A stretch of 64,000 nucleotides of DNA, from contig JAPWDM010000015.1 in assembly GCA_035578155.1 (NCBI GenBank), forward strand, positions 5,398,501 to 5,462,500, read 5' to 3'. The DNA comes from Brachynemurus nebulosus. Its lineage: Eukaryota > Arthropoda > Insecta > Neuroptera > Myrmeleontidae. The notes beneath the pieces are model-generated. The model saw only the letters and a list, made by a program, of their open reading frames with translations, ran no database searches and had not been told where the DNA came from. The position numbers were made by a program, and so were the translations under genes. This document shows, piece by piece, positions 12,594 through 23,637 of the stretch; the first letter of the stretch is position 1, and every line of letters begins with the position of its first letter.

Positions 12594-12777
12594 AAAGGGC
12601 ATAGCCGGGTAAGATAAGGAAAACGGCCCTTGACGCGAAATTGTTTTTATAGGAAATAATACTTCTTAGCCCCAGATACATTCCTGCCAAATTTCAACCC
12701 TCCGAGGCTAATAGTTTATGAATACACAAACAAAAATTTTCAAAAAAAAATTTTTTTTACGAAATTACTGAGCCCAA
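12594..12777 (+). repeat. Left terminal inverted repeat of a THAP-type DNA transposon
   Basis: Starts AAAGGGCATAGCCGGG and matches 17362-17546 in the same direction and 19085-19230 in reverse. The three copies share about 150-185 bp up to the word ACTGAGCC, then diverge. It is the only end I can assign to the element that carries the THAP exon. Confidence 0.75.
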
Positions 12778-12950
12778 GCCCTAAGCGTTAGGTAAGAAAC
12801 TTATGGATAGCTGTGTGCTAAGGTGTGCCAAATACGCAGTTTCTTGTTCAGTTGTTACTGAGTCGTTATCGAGTGCAGTTCGTGCCCACTTCGGATTTTG
12901 TACTTTTGATTTTTTAATTAATCGGTGAAGTTTAAATAAAAAAAAATATT

Positions 12951-13015
12951 AAGTGTATTGTACCAACTTGTAGCAACGCATCAACGAAAGAAAATAAAGG
13001 GATACCTTTCTTTAT
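12951..13015 (+). pseudogene. THAP-domain first exon of a P/Kolobok-type transposase
   Basis: Reads KCIVPTCSNASTKENKGIPFF, the N-terminal half of a THAP (C2CH) zinc finger with its first two cysteines, and stops at a perfect donor GTAAGT (13016). THAP domains give P, Kolobok and related transposases their DNA-end binding. No start codon remains upstream in frame. The second half of the finger is not found; the Penelope-like insertion begins 60 bp into the intron. The frame after the insertion (15900-16184; acidic, Ser/Thr-rich) may be a later exon. Confidence 0.6.
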
Positions 13016-13040
13016 GTAAGTAAATATATTTATTTATTAA

Positions 13041-13076
13041 TAAATAATAAACAAATATTTTACTTCGCAAAAATAC
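13041..13076. repeat. 36-bp direct repeat, left copy
   Basis: The sequence TAAATAATAAACAAATATTT and the 16 bases after it recur at 14316-14351. The pair brackets the N-terminal half of the Penelope-like element, so it is either a target duplication or the junction between two element units. Confidence 0.7.
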
Positions 13077-14310
13077 ACTCCTTGGTAGAAATATTGGTGA
13101 ACATACTACGTACGTCCAGGGACGCCAAGTTGTACCGACCGGGAAAGGATGTGTTATTTAACTGATTTACAAGTTGGAAGGAGTTTTTGATGCTATGTTT
13201 GGAGGTGAATTGTGTTTCGGTTTTAAAAAGGGAATCTAGGTGTTGTGATAATTTATGTGATGGACATCCAATATGGGAAACTACTGGTCTTATTGGGTTG
13301 TCGGGTTTGTGCGTTTTCACCAATCCATACAATCTAGGAGCTCTCGGGTTCATCTCCACCAAATAATGTCTATCCTTGTCAGTAAAAATACTTTTATTAT
13401 TATTAATTAATTTTTTAATTTCTTCGTTATATTTGTTAGTAGGGTCTGTTTTTAGGCGTATCATTTTTTCTTTTTTAATAAAATCGCTTATTTTATTTGA
13501 ATAATCTTGTTTGTTAAGGATTACGGTAGAATTACTTTTATCTGCTTTAGTAAGTATTAAATTGTTGCCATTAATTTTATTTTTTAAAGATTTAATAGTA
13601 TTTTTGTTATTTATTTTAATTTTTATGTCTTCTTTTAATATATTTTTAATTGATTCTTTAGCTAAATTATCATCAGAATTTTTTAACGCGAGTTCCGAGT
13701 CTACTATTAAAGTTTCTTTAAGATTTTTATGGTTTAAATTAGGTATATATTTAGGTCCTTTATTTAAGAGGTTTATTTCTGCTGCATTAAATTCCGTATT
13801 AGTCAAGTTTATTACGCGTTGATTAGAAGTTATTGTATTAGTTGTTAATTTTTTTGGGTCCCGATTGACGTTTAAAGAAATTTGTTTAAAACATAACTTG
13901 TTTAATTTTTTTAACTGAGTTAAATATTTTTTGTGAATTTTTTCGTTTCCCGGACTTGATCGTCAAACTGGCAGAATTCTAGGTAATAGAGTTGAGACAG
14001 CAGTTCCGTATGCGCGGTCTTCATATATATGAGCACGACGTCTCGTTGTTGATACCACTTATGGGTTTCTTCTTTTAACAAGGTCTTCTTACTAGCCTCC
14101 ACCACTTTCTTGGAAACTTGGTTTTTCGTCCTGGTCTTCAAGCTGACAAATTTTGGGAATACTTTTCTCTTCAGACATTCTTGGATGAACCAAATATTCT
14201 GAGAGTAGTCTTGATTTTGAATGTAATTTTGAATATAATTTCAAAAGCTCGTGCCTGCTCGCACTCTTTATAATATTAATAGATTTGAGCGTTACTTTAT
14301 GGTATTCCAT
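13060..14310 (-). pseudogene. Penelope-like RT, N-terminal half
   Basis: From 14310 downward: an N-terminal region (QLYYLEFCQFDDQVRE), a frameshift near 13920, then NTEFNAAEINLLNKGPKY, ILTKADKSNSTVILNKQDY and PRLYGLVKTHKPDNPIRPVV, all typical of the early Penelope RT. It stops just after the RT motif-A block SLDVRSMFTNIS at 13075, where the D of the catalytic triad lies, and runs into the 36-bp repeat. Penelope-like proteins pair a telomerase-like RT with a GIY-YIG nuclease. Frameshifts and the missing second half make it inactive. Confidence 0.82.
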
Positions 14311-14351
14311 ATTTGTAAATAATAAACAAATATTTTACTTCGCAAAAATAC

Positions 14352-14708
14352 CACTTTTATTTTGAAACTGTGACAATATTGTTTCGAACCGTCAGTTCAT
14401 TTTCAAACAGAATAGATATTACATTCTTTACATGCCTTATATACTAATTTTATCTACCTATACATATTAAGTGGGAGTGGTCTGTGATGTGGAAGTGGAA
14501 AGGGTGGGAGTGATAGGAGAATCCAAAAGTCAAGAAAAACAAGATTAAATTACACGTGACAAGAGGCCAACAAACACGTGGCAAAAGATTGAACTTGAAA
14601 ATGACAAAAAGACAATAATACAGTGAATACAGTTTTAAACAGAAATTAAAATTTAAATAAGTTATAATATTGAAAATAAAGTTGAACTGTAAATATCGGT
14701 GTAATCAT
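14352..14708 (-). other. Penelope-like element 3' UTR
   Basis: Non-coding stretch downstream (minus strand) of the GIY-YIG stop codon at 14709. It contains purine-rich GTGGGAGTGG-like words near 14470-14515 on the plus strand. No gene seen. Confidence 0.5.
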
Positions 14709-15840
14709 TTAAAAGGTGATCGGAGCTATGTTATTTATTTCTATTGCTTCTAGGATTGTTAACTTCTGTCCTTTGCTTGCCTCGTGTAACACAGTAATTT
14801 CCCGTTCCGGTGTGTGTCCGGTGTCTATTAAGTGCCTCGCAAAAGCAGAGTCGGATTTCTTATTTCTATATGACCTAAAATGCTCTGCTCTCCGGGTTTC
14901 AAAGTTTCTGCCAGTTTGACCGATGTAAAAACCATTACAATCTTGGCAGTTTAATTTTTAGATGCCCGATTTTTTAAGTTTATCAATTTTTGTTTTATTG
15001 TTATATATTAAATTTCCTAGATTAAAGCCTGATTTAAATGCTATATTTATGTTTGATTTTGCTAGAACTTTTTTAATTTTATCTGATATTTTACCAAAAT
15101 ATGTTATAGTTTTAAAGTTAGTTTTTGGTTCTGGTTTAACGGAGGGGTAAATTTCTTTTAAGATTTGTTTAAATTCTTTCTTAGCTATTAATTTATCGAT
15201 TAGGTTTGAATTATATCCGTTATTATTCGCTATTATTTTAATATTATTTATTTCTGTTTTAAAATTTCCTTCCGACAAAGGTATATTAAACGCGCGGTGG
15301 ATCATTGAATTGTAGGCTGCGACTTTATGTTGATACGGACTTATTGAATCATTTGGAATTGTAATACTTGAGTAAGATGGTTTTTCTATATATATTGAAA
15401 TCAAGCTTATTGTTAATTTTGGTTATAGTCAAATCTAAAAAGTTTATACTATTATCTTTTTCTACCTCTAAGTCAAATTGAATTTTTGGATCTAATGAAT
15501 TTAATGACTCTATAAATTTTTCTAACTGGCGGATCGATCCATCGAAGCCTATAATTATGTCATCCACGTATCTATACCAAAATTTTACATGTTGTTTGGT
15601 TAGTGTATTATTCATTATTATTTCTTCTAAGTTCGACATATAAATTTCTGCCAACAGAGGGCTCAGAGGTGACCCCATTGAAAGGCCACTTGTCTGTCGG
15701 AAGAATTTATTGCCGAACTCAAAGTAATTTTGTTTTAAAATTGTATTAAAGGTATTTATTAACTTGGGTTGTTTTACTGGATTTTTTATTTTATTGTTTA
15801 TTATTTCGCTAATCAAGTTTAGATTTTCCGATCGGTACAA
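14709..15840 (-). pseudogene. Penelope-like RT C-terminal half plus GIY-YIG endonuclease
   Basis: From 15840 downward: NLISEIINNKIKN, FFRQTSGLSMGSPLSPLLAE and the catalytic WYRYVDDIIIGF of the RT. A frame change occurs near 15400. The linker SPYQHKVAAYNSMIHRAFNI follows, then another frame change near 14958. The C-terminal domain reads DCNGFYIGQTGRNFETR near 14940-14890, with EHF and RHLIDTGH further on, which is a GIY-YIG nuclease, and ends at a stop at 14709. These are the second RT catalytic block and the nuclease that starts target-primed integration. At least two frameshifts are present. Confidence 0.82.
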
Positions 15841-15895
15841 ATTGGCGTCCCTGGACGTACGTAGTATGTTCACCAATATTTCTACCAAGGAGTGT

Positions 15896-16620
15896 CTAAA
15901 CTGAGGGTTTATTTTACTTTAAGGCTACAACTGACCAGTCGACCAGTGATAAATTTACGCAAACTGATTTTGAAGAAGTGAAGTGTGTCTGTTCCGTATT
16001 GTCAGAATTTGAACGAGAACATTGCTCATCATCTTTGTCGTCATTGTCTTTTCAATCGGATACAGTAACATCACCAGCACCATCTGTTGAAGAAGTTACA
16101 CCTAAAGCATCGACTTCAGCACCGTCTTACGATAACCAATTTATTAATATACATAGCAGATTTATTTTATTTATGGGACAGTAGAATGTAATTTTCTTTT
16201 CAAATACAGAGTTACTTTTATAATCGTGTTTTGTTTTTTTTTTGCATTTTATTTTTAATAATTTTTTTTCCTTTATTTCAGATGGTACATTATTTTTTCC
16301 CTGAAATTAGTTTCTTAAATATCACATGTAGTCAATTAATAGTACTTGTCAGACTTGTATAGAGTGGCCAGAACAAGTATGTATTTATTTAATAAATTAC
16401 ATTTCATTAATAATGGTCGTCTCATACAACTTATATCATTTTCTTATATATTTGAAATTTCCTTAATCCTACTCTGATAGTTTTATGTAAAAATGTGTTG
16501 TATGTACCATAACCCCACCAAAACTGGGCCCAATTTTACGTCATTGTGACGTCACTTTTTGTCCACATTAAAAAAGCTAGTATAGAGATACGGAGTTTGT
16601 TTCTGAATATTCTGTGACTG
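15896..16620 (+). other. Right flank of the Penelope insertion; possible further exon of the THAP transposon
   Basis: From 15900 to 16184 one frame stays mostly open and encodes an acidic Ser/Thr-rich segment (EEVKCVCSVLSEFEREH, then many S, P, T). This resembles the low-complexity linker after a THAP domain, but I cannot prove it. From 16185 to 16620 there is only AT-rich sequence with a TGACGTCA-like palindrome near 16540-16555. Confidence 0.35.
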
Positions 16621-17240
16621 AGCCGATTTATTTGAATTTAATATATATTGTGTACTCACCTTAGGCGTAGTAATAAAAAAAAATTAACGTTATATCCCTT
16701 TATTATACTAATTTTTTTAAATTTTTAAATTTAAGAAAATTTTTTTTTTTGGCACTTACGCGTTAGCGACACCTACAATTTTTTGTTCAATAATTTGTCT
16801 CTCAGTACTCTATAACATATATTTTTATGGAAAAATTTTAGTTGGTAGAACATAGTAATATTTCAATACAAATTCATGCCATGTTCGGTACTACATATAT
16901 TACTTATGTATAAAAAGGACCATAAAGTAAAGCATCTGCCTTATTTCTAAAACACAGTAGAACTCTAAGGAGTGCAATAAAATGTTCTCTTCCCCCCTGA
17001 GTTGCAGTTCTTGGAGTTCCTGTGACGGTCTAAAAAAATATATATTTTGAATTGTTATAAAAAATACGTTTTAACTTGCGAAAAAATAATTTTCAAGGTT
17101 AATTTTACCATGAATCTGAATATTTGAATGAAATCAATAAAATTATCTCAGCATACTTACTAATTAAAATTATATCTAACTCAACAAAAATTATAAGTTT
17201 TTGAAACTTCATTCAAATAAAGATAATAATAACAATAATA
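16621..17240 (+). repeat. Copy of the long inverted-repeat arm
   Basis: Matches 17547-17890 in the same direction (CACTTACGCGTTAGCGACAC near 16752) and 18490-19085 in reverse, including TTGGAGTTCCTGTGACGGTC near 17012. It lacks the outer ~150-185 bp that begin AAAGGGCATAG, so it is an arm without its tip. Confidence 0.7.
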
Positions 17241-17361
17241 ATACGGGTTGAAAATATGGGTTGAATGATTGAACAACTGGTTTTGCAGATCAATTTATTG
17301 AACAATAGCATTACAATCTCATCTTATTAAAATACTGAATGCTTCTACTGGGTCCAAATAC

Positions 17362-19230
17362 AAAGGGCATAGCCGGGTAAGATAGGGAAAACGGCCCTTG
17401 ACGCAAAATTGATTGTTCTTATAGGAAATAATACTTCTTAGCCCCAGATACATTCTTGCCAAATTTCAACCCTCTGAGGCTAATAGTTTATGAATACACA
17501 AACAGACAAAAATTTTCAAAAAAAATTTTTTTTTTGAAATTACTGAGCCAATTTATTTGAGTTTAATATATATTGTGTATCCACCTTAGGCAAAGTAATA
17601 AAAAAAAATTAACGTTATATCCCTTTATTATACTAATTTTTTTAAATTTTTAAATTTAAGTATTTTTTTTTTTTGGCACTTACGCGTTAGCGACACCCAC
17701 CATTTTTTGTTCAATAATATGTCTCTTAGTACTCTATAACATATATTTTTATGGAAAAATTTTAGTTGGTAGAACATAGTAATATTTCAATACAAATGCA
17801 TACCATGTTAGGTACTACATATATTACTTATGTATAAAAAGGGCTATAAAGTAAAATATCTACTCTATTTCTAAAATAATACAATTACATACGTTCATAA
17901 CTACGATAAACTAGTTTAAATTTACTCAAGTCCAACATTATCTGCCGTTTGTCTCTTTTTATTAATAAAACAAAATAGATATTGATTTCTCTTTTGTTAG
18001 AGTTGTTTTCTTTGTACGACGTCAAGTGAAACTTGATTAGCTCATACACCACGTATTACGACGTCAACAATTTCATACAAAGTTTATTAGCTGTCAAAAT
18101 AGTATACCAGTTAGTCATTTCGTTATAATTCTCCATGACCCGTCATCGTGTTAACAAAAGAAGACAATCAGCAGATAAAGCTAGACGATTGTCTAAGCTG
18201 CTTGTCGTTGTTATGAACATAGGTAATTTTATTACAGAAAAAATCCACTTTCTGCACCTCCTTAAGAAGTGCAACAAAAACATCAAGTGAGAGGGTCGGT
18301 TCAAGTTAGTAATATGTACCTACATGTAATTTACCTACATATTTTTATAACTACAGCAAGTTTTAGCCGGACTGTTGTTATCACTATACATTGTTAAAGT
18401 TTTTTGTTCCAATCTATTAAGTTAATGTTTATTATTATTAAAACAATATAACATTTAAGACGTATTATTGTTATTATTATATTTATTTAAATAAAGTTTC
18501 TAAAACTTATAATTTTTGTTGAGTCAGATGTAATTTTAATTAGTAAGTATACTGAGATAATTTTATTGATTTCATTCAAATATTCAGATTCATGGTAAAA
18601 ATTAACCTCGAAAATTATTTTTTAACAAGTTAAAACATATTTCTTATAACAAGTCAAAATATAAATTTTTTTAGACCGTCACAGGAACTCCAAAAACTGC
18701 AACTCAGAGGGGAAGGGAACATTTTATTGCACTTCTCAGAGTTCTACTGTGTTTTAAAAATCAGGCAGATGCTTCACTTTATGGTCCTTTTTATACATAA
18801 GTAATATATGTAGTACCGAACATGACATGCATTTGTATTGAAATATTACTATGTTCTACCAACTAAAATTTTTCCGTAAAAATATATTTTATAGAGTACT
18901 AAGAGACATATTATTGAACAAAAAATGGTGGGTGTCGCTAACGCGTAAGTGCCAAAAAAAAATTTACATAAATTTAAAAATTTAAAAAAAAAAAGTATAA
19001 TAAGGGGGATATAACGTTAATTTTTTTTTTATTACTTTGCCTAAGGTGGGTACACAATATATATTAAACTCAAATAAATCGGCTCAGTAATTTCGTAAAA
19101 AAAAATTTTTTTTGAAAATTTTTGTCTGTTTGTGTATTCATAAACTATTAGTCTCAGAGGGTTGAAATTTGGTAGGAATGTATCTGGGGCTAAGGAGTAT
19201 TATTTCCTATCTTACCCGGCTATGCCCTTT
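17362..19230. mobile_element. 1.87-kb long-inverted-repeat (foldback) DNA transposon
   Basis: Begins AAAGGGCATAGCCGGG and ends CCCGGCTATGCCCTTT. Arms of about 500 bp (17362-17890 and 18735-19230) are inverted copies. The right arm carries about 300 bp more that match only the 16621-17240 copy, so arms in this family exceed 700 bp. The centre (17890-18490) has no reading frame of note. It is probably a non-autonomous relative of the THAP transposon, moved in trans. No certain target duplication found. Confidence 0.72.
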
Positions 19231-19231
19231 A

Positions 19232-19468
19232 CGCCAAAACGCTAATAAAAATTTAAAAATGGCAAAAGAAAAAACTAAAATTAATTACGATAAAAAAATC
19301 ACTTACAAGAATTATAACGTAGGAGACAAAGTCCTATTGTTTGATAATCAAGCACACAAGCATGATAAAGACAAAAAATTAAAATCTTATTACACTGGAC
19401 CTTATACTATAATAAAAAAATTGGCCCGAGAAAAACGTATGCCAACTAAACACAAAAAACAAAAATAA
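19232..19468 (+). pseudogene. pol: Integrase C-terminal fragment of a second retroelement
   Basis: From directly after the foldback element to a TAA at 19466 the frame reads basic sequence with NYNVGDKVLLFDNQAHKH and LKSYYTGPYTIIKK. That matches the C-terminal tail of Gypsy/errantivirus integrases, ahead of env. The rest of pol is absent; the foldback element or a deletion removed it. Codons left of 19232 in this frame belong to the foldback element's inverted repeat. Confidence 0.65.
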
Positions 19469-19495
19469 ATAGATTCATTACAAACATTTGAAACT

Positions 19496-19506
19496 CTTTG
19501 TTTCAG
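19496..19506 (+). promoter_or_regulatory. 3' splice acceptor directly before env
   Basis: CTTTGTTTCAG runs straight into the env ATG at 19507. Gypsy-type errantiviruses make env from a spliced RNA, and a pyrimidine tract plus CAG exactly at the start codon fits that. Confidence 0.5.
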
Positions 19507-21484
19507 ATGGCGGTAATACTGATGATCCTAACAATCCTTTACCCGGTCCAAGCACAAGTCAACATTGACAAATTAGGAAATAACCCAGGTGTTTACTTTA
19601 ATTATTTAGGCGAAGTAAAAATTATTACTAATTACTTAAGTCTTATTCATTATTATAATTTAAGTTTCGTAGAAAAAACTATAGATAAGTTACCTCATTA
19701 CTTAGATATAGAAAATCTTTATTGTACAAAGTTAAAAAATGAAGAGAATTGTAAACTCACTTACGAACTACATTTATTAGAATTAGACGATATAAAAAAT
19801 CGATTCAACGATTTAAAGCATAGTTATTTTAAAATACATAGGCAAACCAGAGAAATTAAATATGAACATGGCTGGTTTGATATACTAGGCAACATATAGC
19901 ATAAAATTGCTGGAACGCCAGACGCAAATGATGCTCAGTTCCTTACTGATAATATTAACAAACTTGTTAAAGAACAATCAGACGTTAACGCAATTTTACA
20001 AACACAAATACGCGTAATTACCGATAGCCTTTCTCAAATAAATAAAACATAAAAACAAATTCTATCACTTGAAGCTAAAATAAATTAAATTACTAATAGA
20101 GCTAACTCTTTAAATTCCCGAATAGAATCTACATTACAAATAACTCACTTAAATCAAGTAGAAATTCTAAACAAAGAACTTCTGTCAATTTTAATGAAAG
20201 AAATACGGAAGTTTGAACGAAGCATAACGTTAGCCAGACATAATTTAGTAAATTTCGAAATATTACCACCTCGTACACTATTAAACGAATTACACAAGAG
20301 CAAAAATCTAAATCTACCTTTTCCTCCAACATATGAAAATGTTGAACACTACTATAAAATAATGACTACAAATACGTTAAACTTAAAAAATACTCTCGTT
20401 ATTGAAATAAAAATTCCATTAATCGACATGACTGAATATGACTTGTTCAAAATTTACTCACTACCTCAACCTGATCCAATTATTCACAATTTATACCAAA
20501 CAATCCAAATTCAAAACCTTACCTATTCACAAGCAAGAATAGATTGCAACAATCACTTGCCTACAATTTGGAGTCGTGCAAAGAATACCAACGGAAACAT
20601 TTTCTATGCAAATCTTCAACCACCTACAAAATGGCAAAAAACTAATGTGAAGTCAAGTTATTCGACATTACGACGCATCAAATCCCCATTGAATGCAACG
20701 TATTAAAATATTACGCCGAACAAGAAATTTGGCAACAAATCCATGAAAATCAATGGCTGGCAACTAGTTCAACGCCAATTAGTTTAACAATAAACTGCAA
20801 CAACAAAACCAAAACATTCGAAATCAAAAATGAAGTATCTATCGTCACTTTTAATCAAGGATGTAAAGGCTACACGAAGAAAATTAAACTCAACCCTTCC
20901 TTCACAACACAAGAAGTGGAAATCCAGGACCAAACACAACGTTAGAATACTGCAACTATTGTCGCAACAAATCGTCACATTTCGAAAATATAATTCCGCT
21001 TCATCTCCAATACGATACGTTAGACAAGCTCACCATAAATCACCAACATCTTCAAGATTTGGACCAACAACTCAACAAAGAGCTGAATGACCACATACGA
21101 TTTTTGGGAAAAACTTTTTCAAGATCACATTGGTTTACAATTAAACTACTCGGTGGATTAATCGTCACAACGGTCATCTCATATGGTCTCTACAAGTTGG
21201 GCATACTTTCATTAATTACCTGCCTAATACCACGAAATTCATTAACTTGCGGTTCCAATAATCCATGCATCAAAATATTCAACCAGTGCAATAACAAGAA
21301 ATCAGTAAGAGAACCCGTCGTCCATTTTTCTTCAATTCCACTAATCGAAAAACAACATGAAAAGGACAATGAAACTACAAAATCACCTCAAGTGGTCTTC
21401 CAATACGAAACACTACACACTACGGCAAGACCACGCCCACGACGGTCATATAGATCCAAAGAACTTATTCCTTTTCGTCCATAA
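19507..21484 (+). pseudogene. env: Errantivirus-type (F-protein-like) envelope gene, broken
   Basis: The start lies right after a splice acceptor. A hydrophobic signal peptide (AVILMILTILYPVQA) opens the protein. Near residue 118 RQTREIK is followed by GWFDILGN, the position of the cleavage site and fusion-peptide-like segment in insect F-like Env. Long alpha-helical sequence follows. Near the C-terminus a membrane segment (LLGGLIVTTVISYGLYKLG, about 21148-21204) precedes a short basic tail. Breaks: TAG at 19897, TAA codons near 20050 and 20086, and frame changes between 20700 and 21060. It is a decayed viral-type glycoprotein that cannot be made. Assignment rests on architecture, not alignment. 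Confidence 0.6.
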
Positions 21485-21548
21485 GTTCAATCTCCGCCCC
21501 GAGGATTGAAGTGCCTTCATACTTATTAAGAAGAATATAGTAAAAATG

Positions 21549-21740
21549 TCAAGGATTCACACCTGCCTACCAATTAACAAGTACACAGTGCAACACAGGA
21601 TCAGTATCAAGGATTGACACCTGCATATCAATTAGCAAAATATATGGTAAAACACAGGACCAAGTCAAGGATCAACACCTGCATATTAATTAGCAAGTAT
21701 ACGACAATATTAAGGATCGACACCTGCATCGCACCAAATC
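21549..21740 (+). repeat. 58-bp tandem repeat, four decayed copies
   Basis: TCAAGGATTCACACCTGC-type units start at about 21549, 21607, 21665 and 21710. Spacing is 58, 58 and 46 bp. Each unit also has a CAATTARCAA-like word. Confidence 0.75.
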
Positions 21741-21816
21741 TTTTGGACAATGACAGCTACATTTGGATGTTTTGCACGCGACACCACTCCGAGGACCCGA
21801 CTTCCTTTGTTTTAAA

Positions 21817-21819
<3 letters not shown>

Positions 21820-21889
<70 letters not shown>
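21820..21889. repeat. (TA)n microsatellite, about 70 bp
   Basis: Perfect TA dinucleotide tract. Two other tracts of about the same length occur at 35694-35760 and 55768-55835; both of those lie inside inverted-repeat elements. Confidence 0.95.
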
Positions 21890-21891
<2 letters not shown>

Positions 21892-22137
21892 GACAATAAT
21901 TAGGCTAAGATTAGATTGATTCTAAATGTCGTCATAGTGATACTCAAGTATTGTAATTTTGACTTTTCTTTAATGAAGTTAGTTAAAATAAAGTAATTGG
22001 GTGTTATTCCTCAATCCAAATAATTGAATAACTGGTGTCAGAAAAAACTTATAAAAAAACTTTGTGAAATTGTATTGTCGAAGAAAATAAAATAAATTTT
22101 TATTTTTAACTACGTTTTACGACCATCCACAACAGTA

Positions 22138-22970
22138 CTTTACTAAATTACTCTGTTATGTCTTAATGACATAAAAGTTACCTAATTACAAAGTTATATG
22201 TAAGTCACACTTCCAGAAAAAAGCCTGACGCAATTGTTACATCATTTATATGCCACATTGATATCACTACTGTCAGGACAACATCAAAAGTAGGTAACGA
22301 GTTAATATACGTCTGACGTAAAGATGACTTCAGATTTACCTAAAAGTATAACCTCAACAATAGTTTGACGTACTATTTACATCACAAGGACGTTACTTTA
22401 CTGAATTACTCTGTTATGTCTTAACGACATAAAAGTTACGTCATTATAAAGTCATATGTAAGTCACACTTCCAGAAAAAACCTGACGCAATTGTTACATC
22501 ATTTATATGTCACATTGATGTTGAGATCAGGACAACATCAAAAGTAAATAACGAGTTCATATATGTACGTCTGACGTAAAAGTGACGTTAGATTTACTTA
22601 AAAGTGTAAATTCAACAATGTTTTGATGTGATATCTACATCACAAGGACGGTAACTTTACTGAATTACTCCATTATGTCTTAATGACATAAAAGTTAAGT
22701 AATTACAAAGTCATATGTAAATCACGTTCCCAGAAAAAAATTTGACGCCGTTATTACATCATTTATATGCCATACTGATATCAATAAAAATTATAATGAC
22801 GTCAAGTAGACATCATACCTACATCATGCTCCTTACGTTAGAATCTGACATAAACAAGTGTGAAATAATGAGTCATATATGACTCATGTATGAGTCATAT
22901 CTTATGTAAAGTATGACATTGCCCGACGTCACGTTGATGTCAAATTTACATAAAAGTATTTACTGAGAGA
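22138..22970. repeat. 258-bp tandem repeat, about three copies, rich in TGACGT
   Basis: CTTTACTRAATTACTC starts at 22138, 22396 and 22655, so the period is 258-259 bp. The third unit is diverged after about 22790. Many TGACGTMA, GACGTC and ACATCA words occur on both strands, close to CREB/ATF-type sites. No reading frame. Confidence 0.85.
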
Positions 22971-22971
22971 G

Positions 22972-23144
22972 CAGTTAACTATAATATAACTCAACAAACA
23001 GGAACGGCTTACCGCACACACTGATAAACTAAAAATAACTACAGACCAATTAGTCGCCGGAAGTCTGATAAGCCAAGTACAGTGCGACACAAAATTAACC
23101 GACCATCCATTATGGGGGTCTATACTTTTGACGCGCAGTGTGCC
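22972..23144 (-). repeat. 173-bp dispersed repeat, also at 56507-56680 inverted
   Basis: Read on the minus strand it begins GGCACACTGCGCGTCAAAAG and ends CTATAATATAAC-like sequence. The same ~173 bp, with a modest number of changes, lie at 56507-56680 on the plus strand. The match starts sharply at GGCACACTG, as a transposon end would. Confidence 0.75.
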
Positions 23145-23637
23145 CCTGTTCTCTTATAGTCTACCTACTCACCAACCCAATATAAAAACATTGACCCAAC
23201 TATATACTATACCTTAAAAAAAAGTTCACCCCTGTAAATCCGGATGGAGGTTCTCAATATGTATATTATATATTTATTATACTGTAGATATATTCAAATA
23301 TTCTTGCGCGTTTAAGTGTGGCTTTTTTATGAGCAAGGGTTTGTAATTAATTTACAGTAGCTTATCCTTTTACATCTGTTGGTAACGTTTTTAAGTAGCA
23401 TCTTAAAAAATAGTTTTCTAAAACCAAGGAAAAATAATGTCAAAAGTGTCATGAAACTTTTTTAATTTTTACATTCGTTAGTAGATGGTTTTCCACAACC
23501 ATTCCTCTAGAATATCATTGTCATAACTTTTAAAATTATACATCTTATGCATTTCTATTTATTGATTGCCTTATGAATTCCTGTTCTTGGTTTATTTCTA
23601 CTTATTTATATTTATATTCTATAGGTGCATTATGGTC
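23145..23637. other. AT-rich stretch before the P-like transposase
   Basis: No gene or clear repeat seen. It may hold the 5' end and promoter of the P-like element, but no inverted repeat could be paired with a right end. Confidence 0.3.

Larger units (their letters stand above)
13075..15895 (-). mobile_element. Penelope-like element with its two halves in swapped order
   Basis: On the minus strand the order is: RT C-terminal half plus GIY-YIG endonuclease and 3' UTR (15840 to 14352), a 36-bp repeat, then 5' region and RT N-terminal half (14312 to 13077). The two ends (13075-13146 and 15824-15895) are about 72-bp inverted copies of the same RT segment (LASLDVRSMFTNIS). A normal element would read N-half then C-half. 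Tandem units with truncation are known for Penelope; here both cuts fall at the same RT codons. The element sits in the intron of the THAP transposon. Confidence 0.8.
21485..22035 (+). repeat. Possible LTR or 3' region of the env-bearing element
   Basis: Lies directly after env where a 3' LTR is expected. It contains the 58-bp repeats, the (TA)n tract, AATAAAG at about 21990 and ends near ACTGGTGTCAGAA, which resembles an LTR/primer-binding joint. No second copy lies in the window, so LTR identity is unproven. Confidence 0.3.

Noticed and set aside
15978..16184. Independent small gene right of the Penelope insertion
   Set aside because: The frame is open further upstream and looks like an acidic linker exon; kept only as a possible exon.
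21614..21919. Open frames with YIYIYI runs (also 35597-35806 and 55708-55890)
   Set aside because: Translation of (TA)n tracts only.
22138..22970. CRISPR-like array
   Set aside because: The repeat period is 258 bp with diverged units and no spacer/repeat pattern; eukaryotic context.
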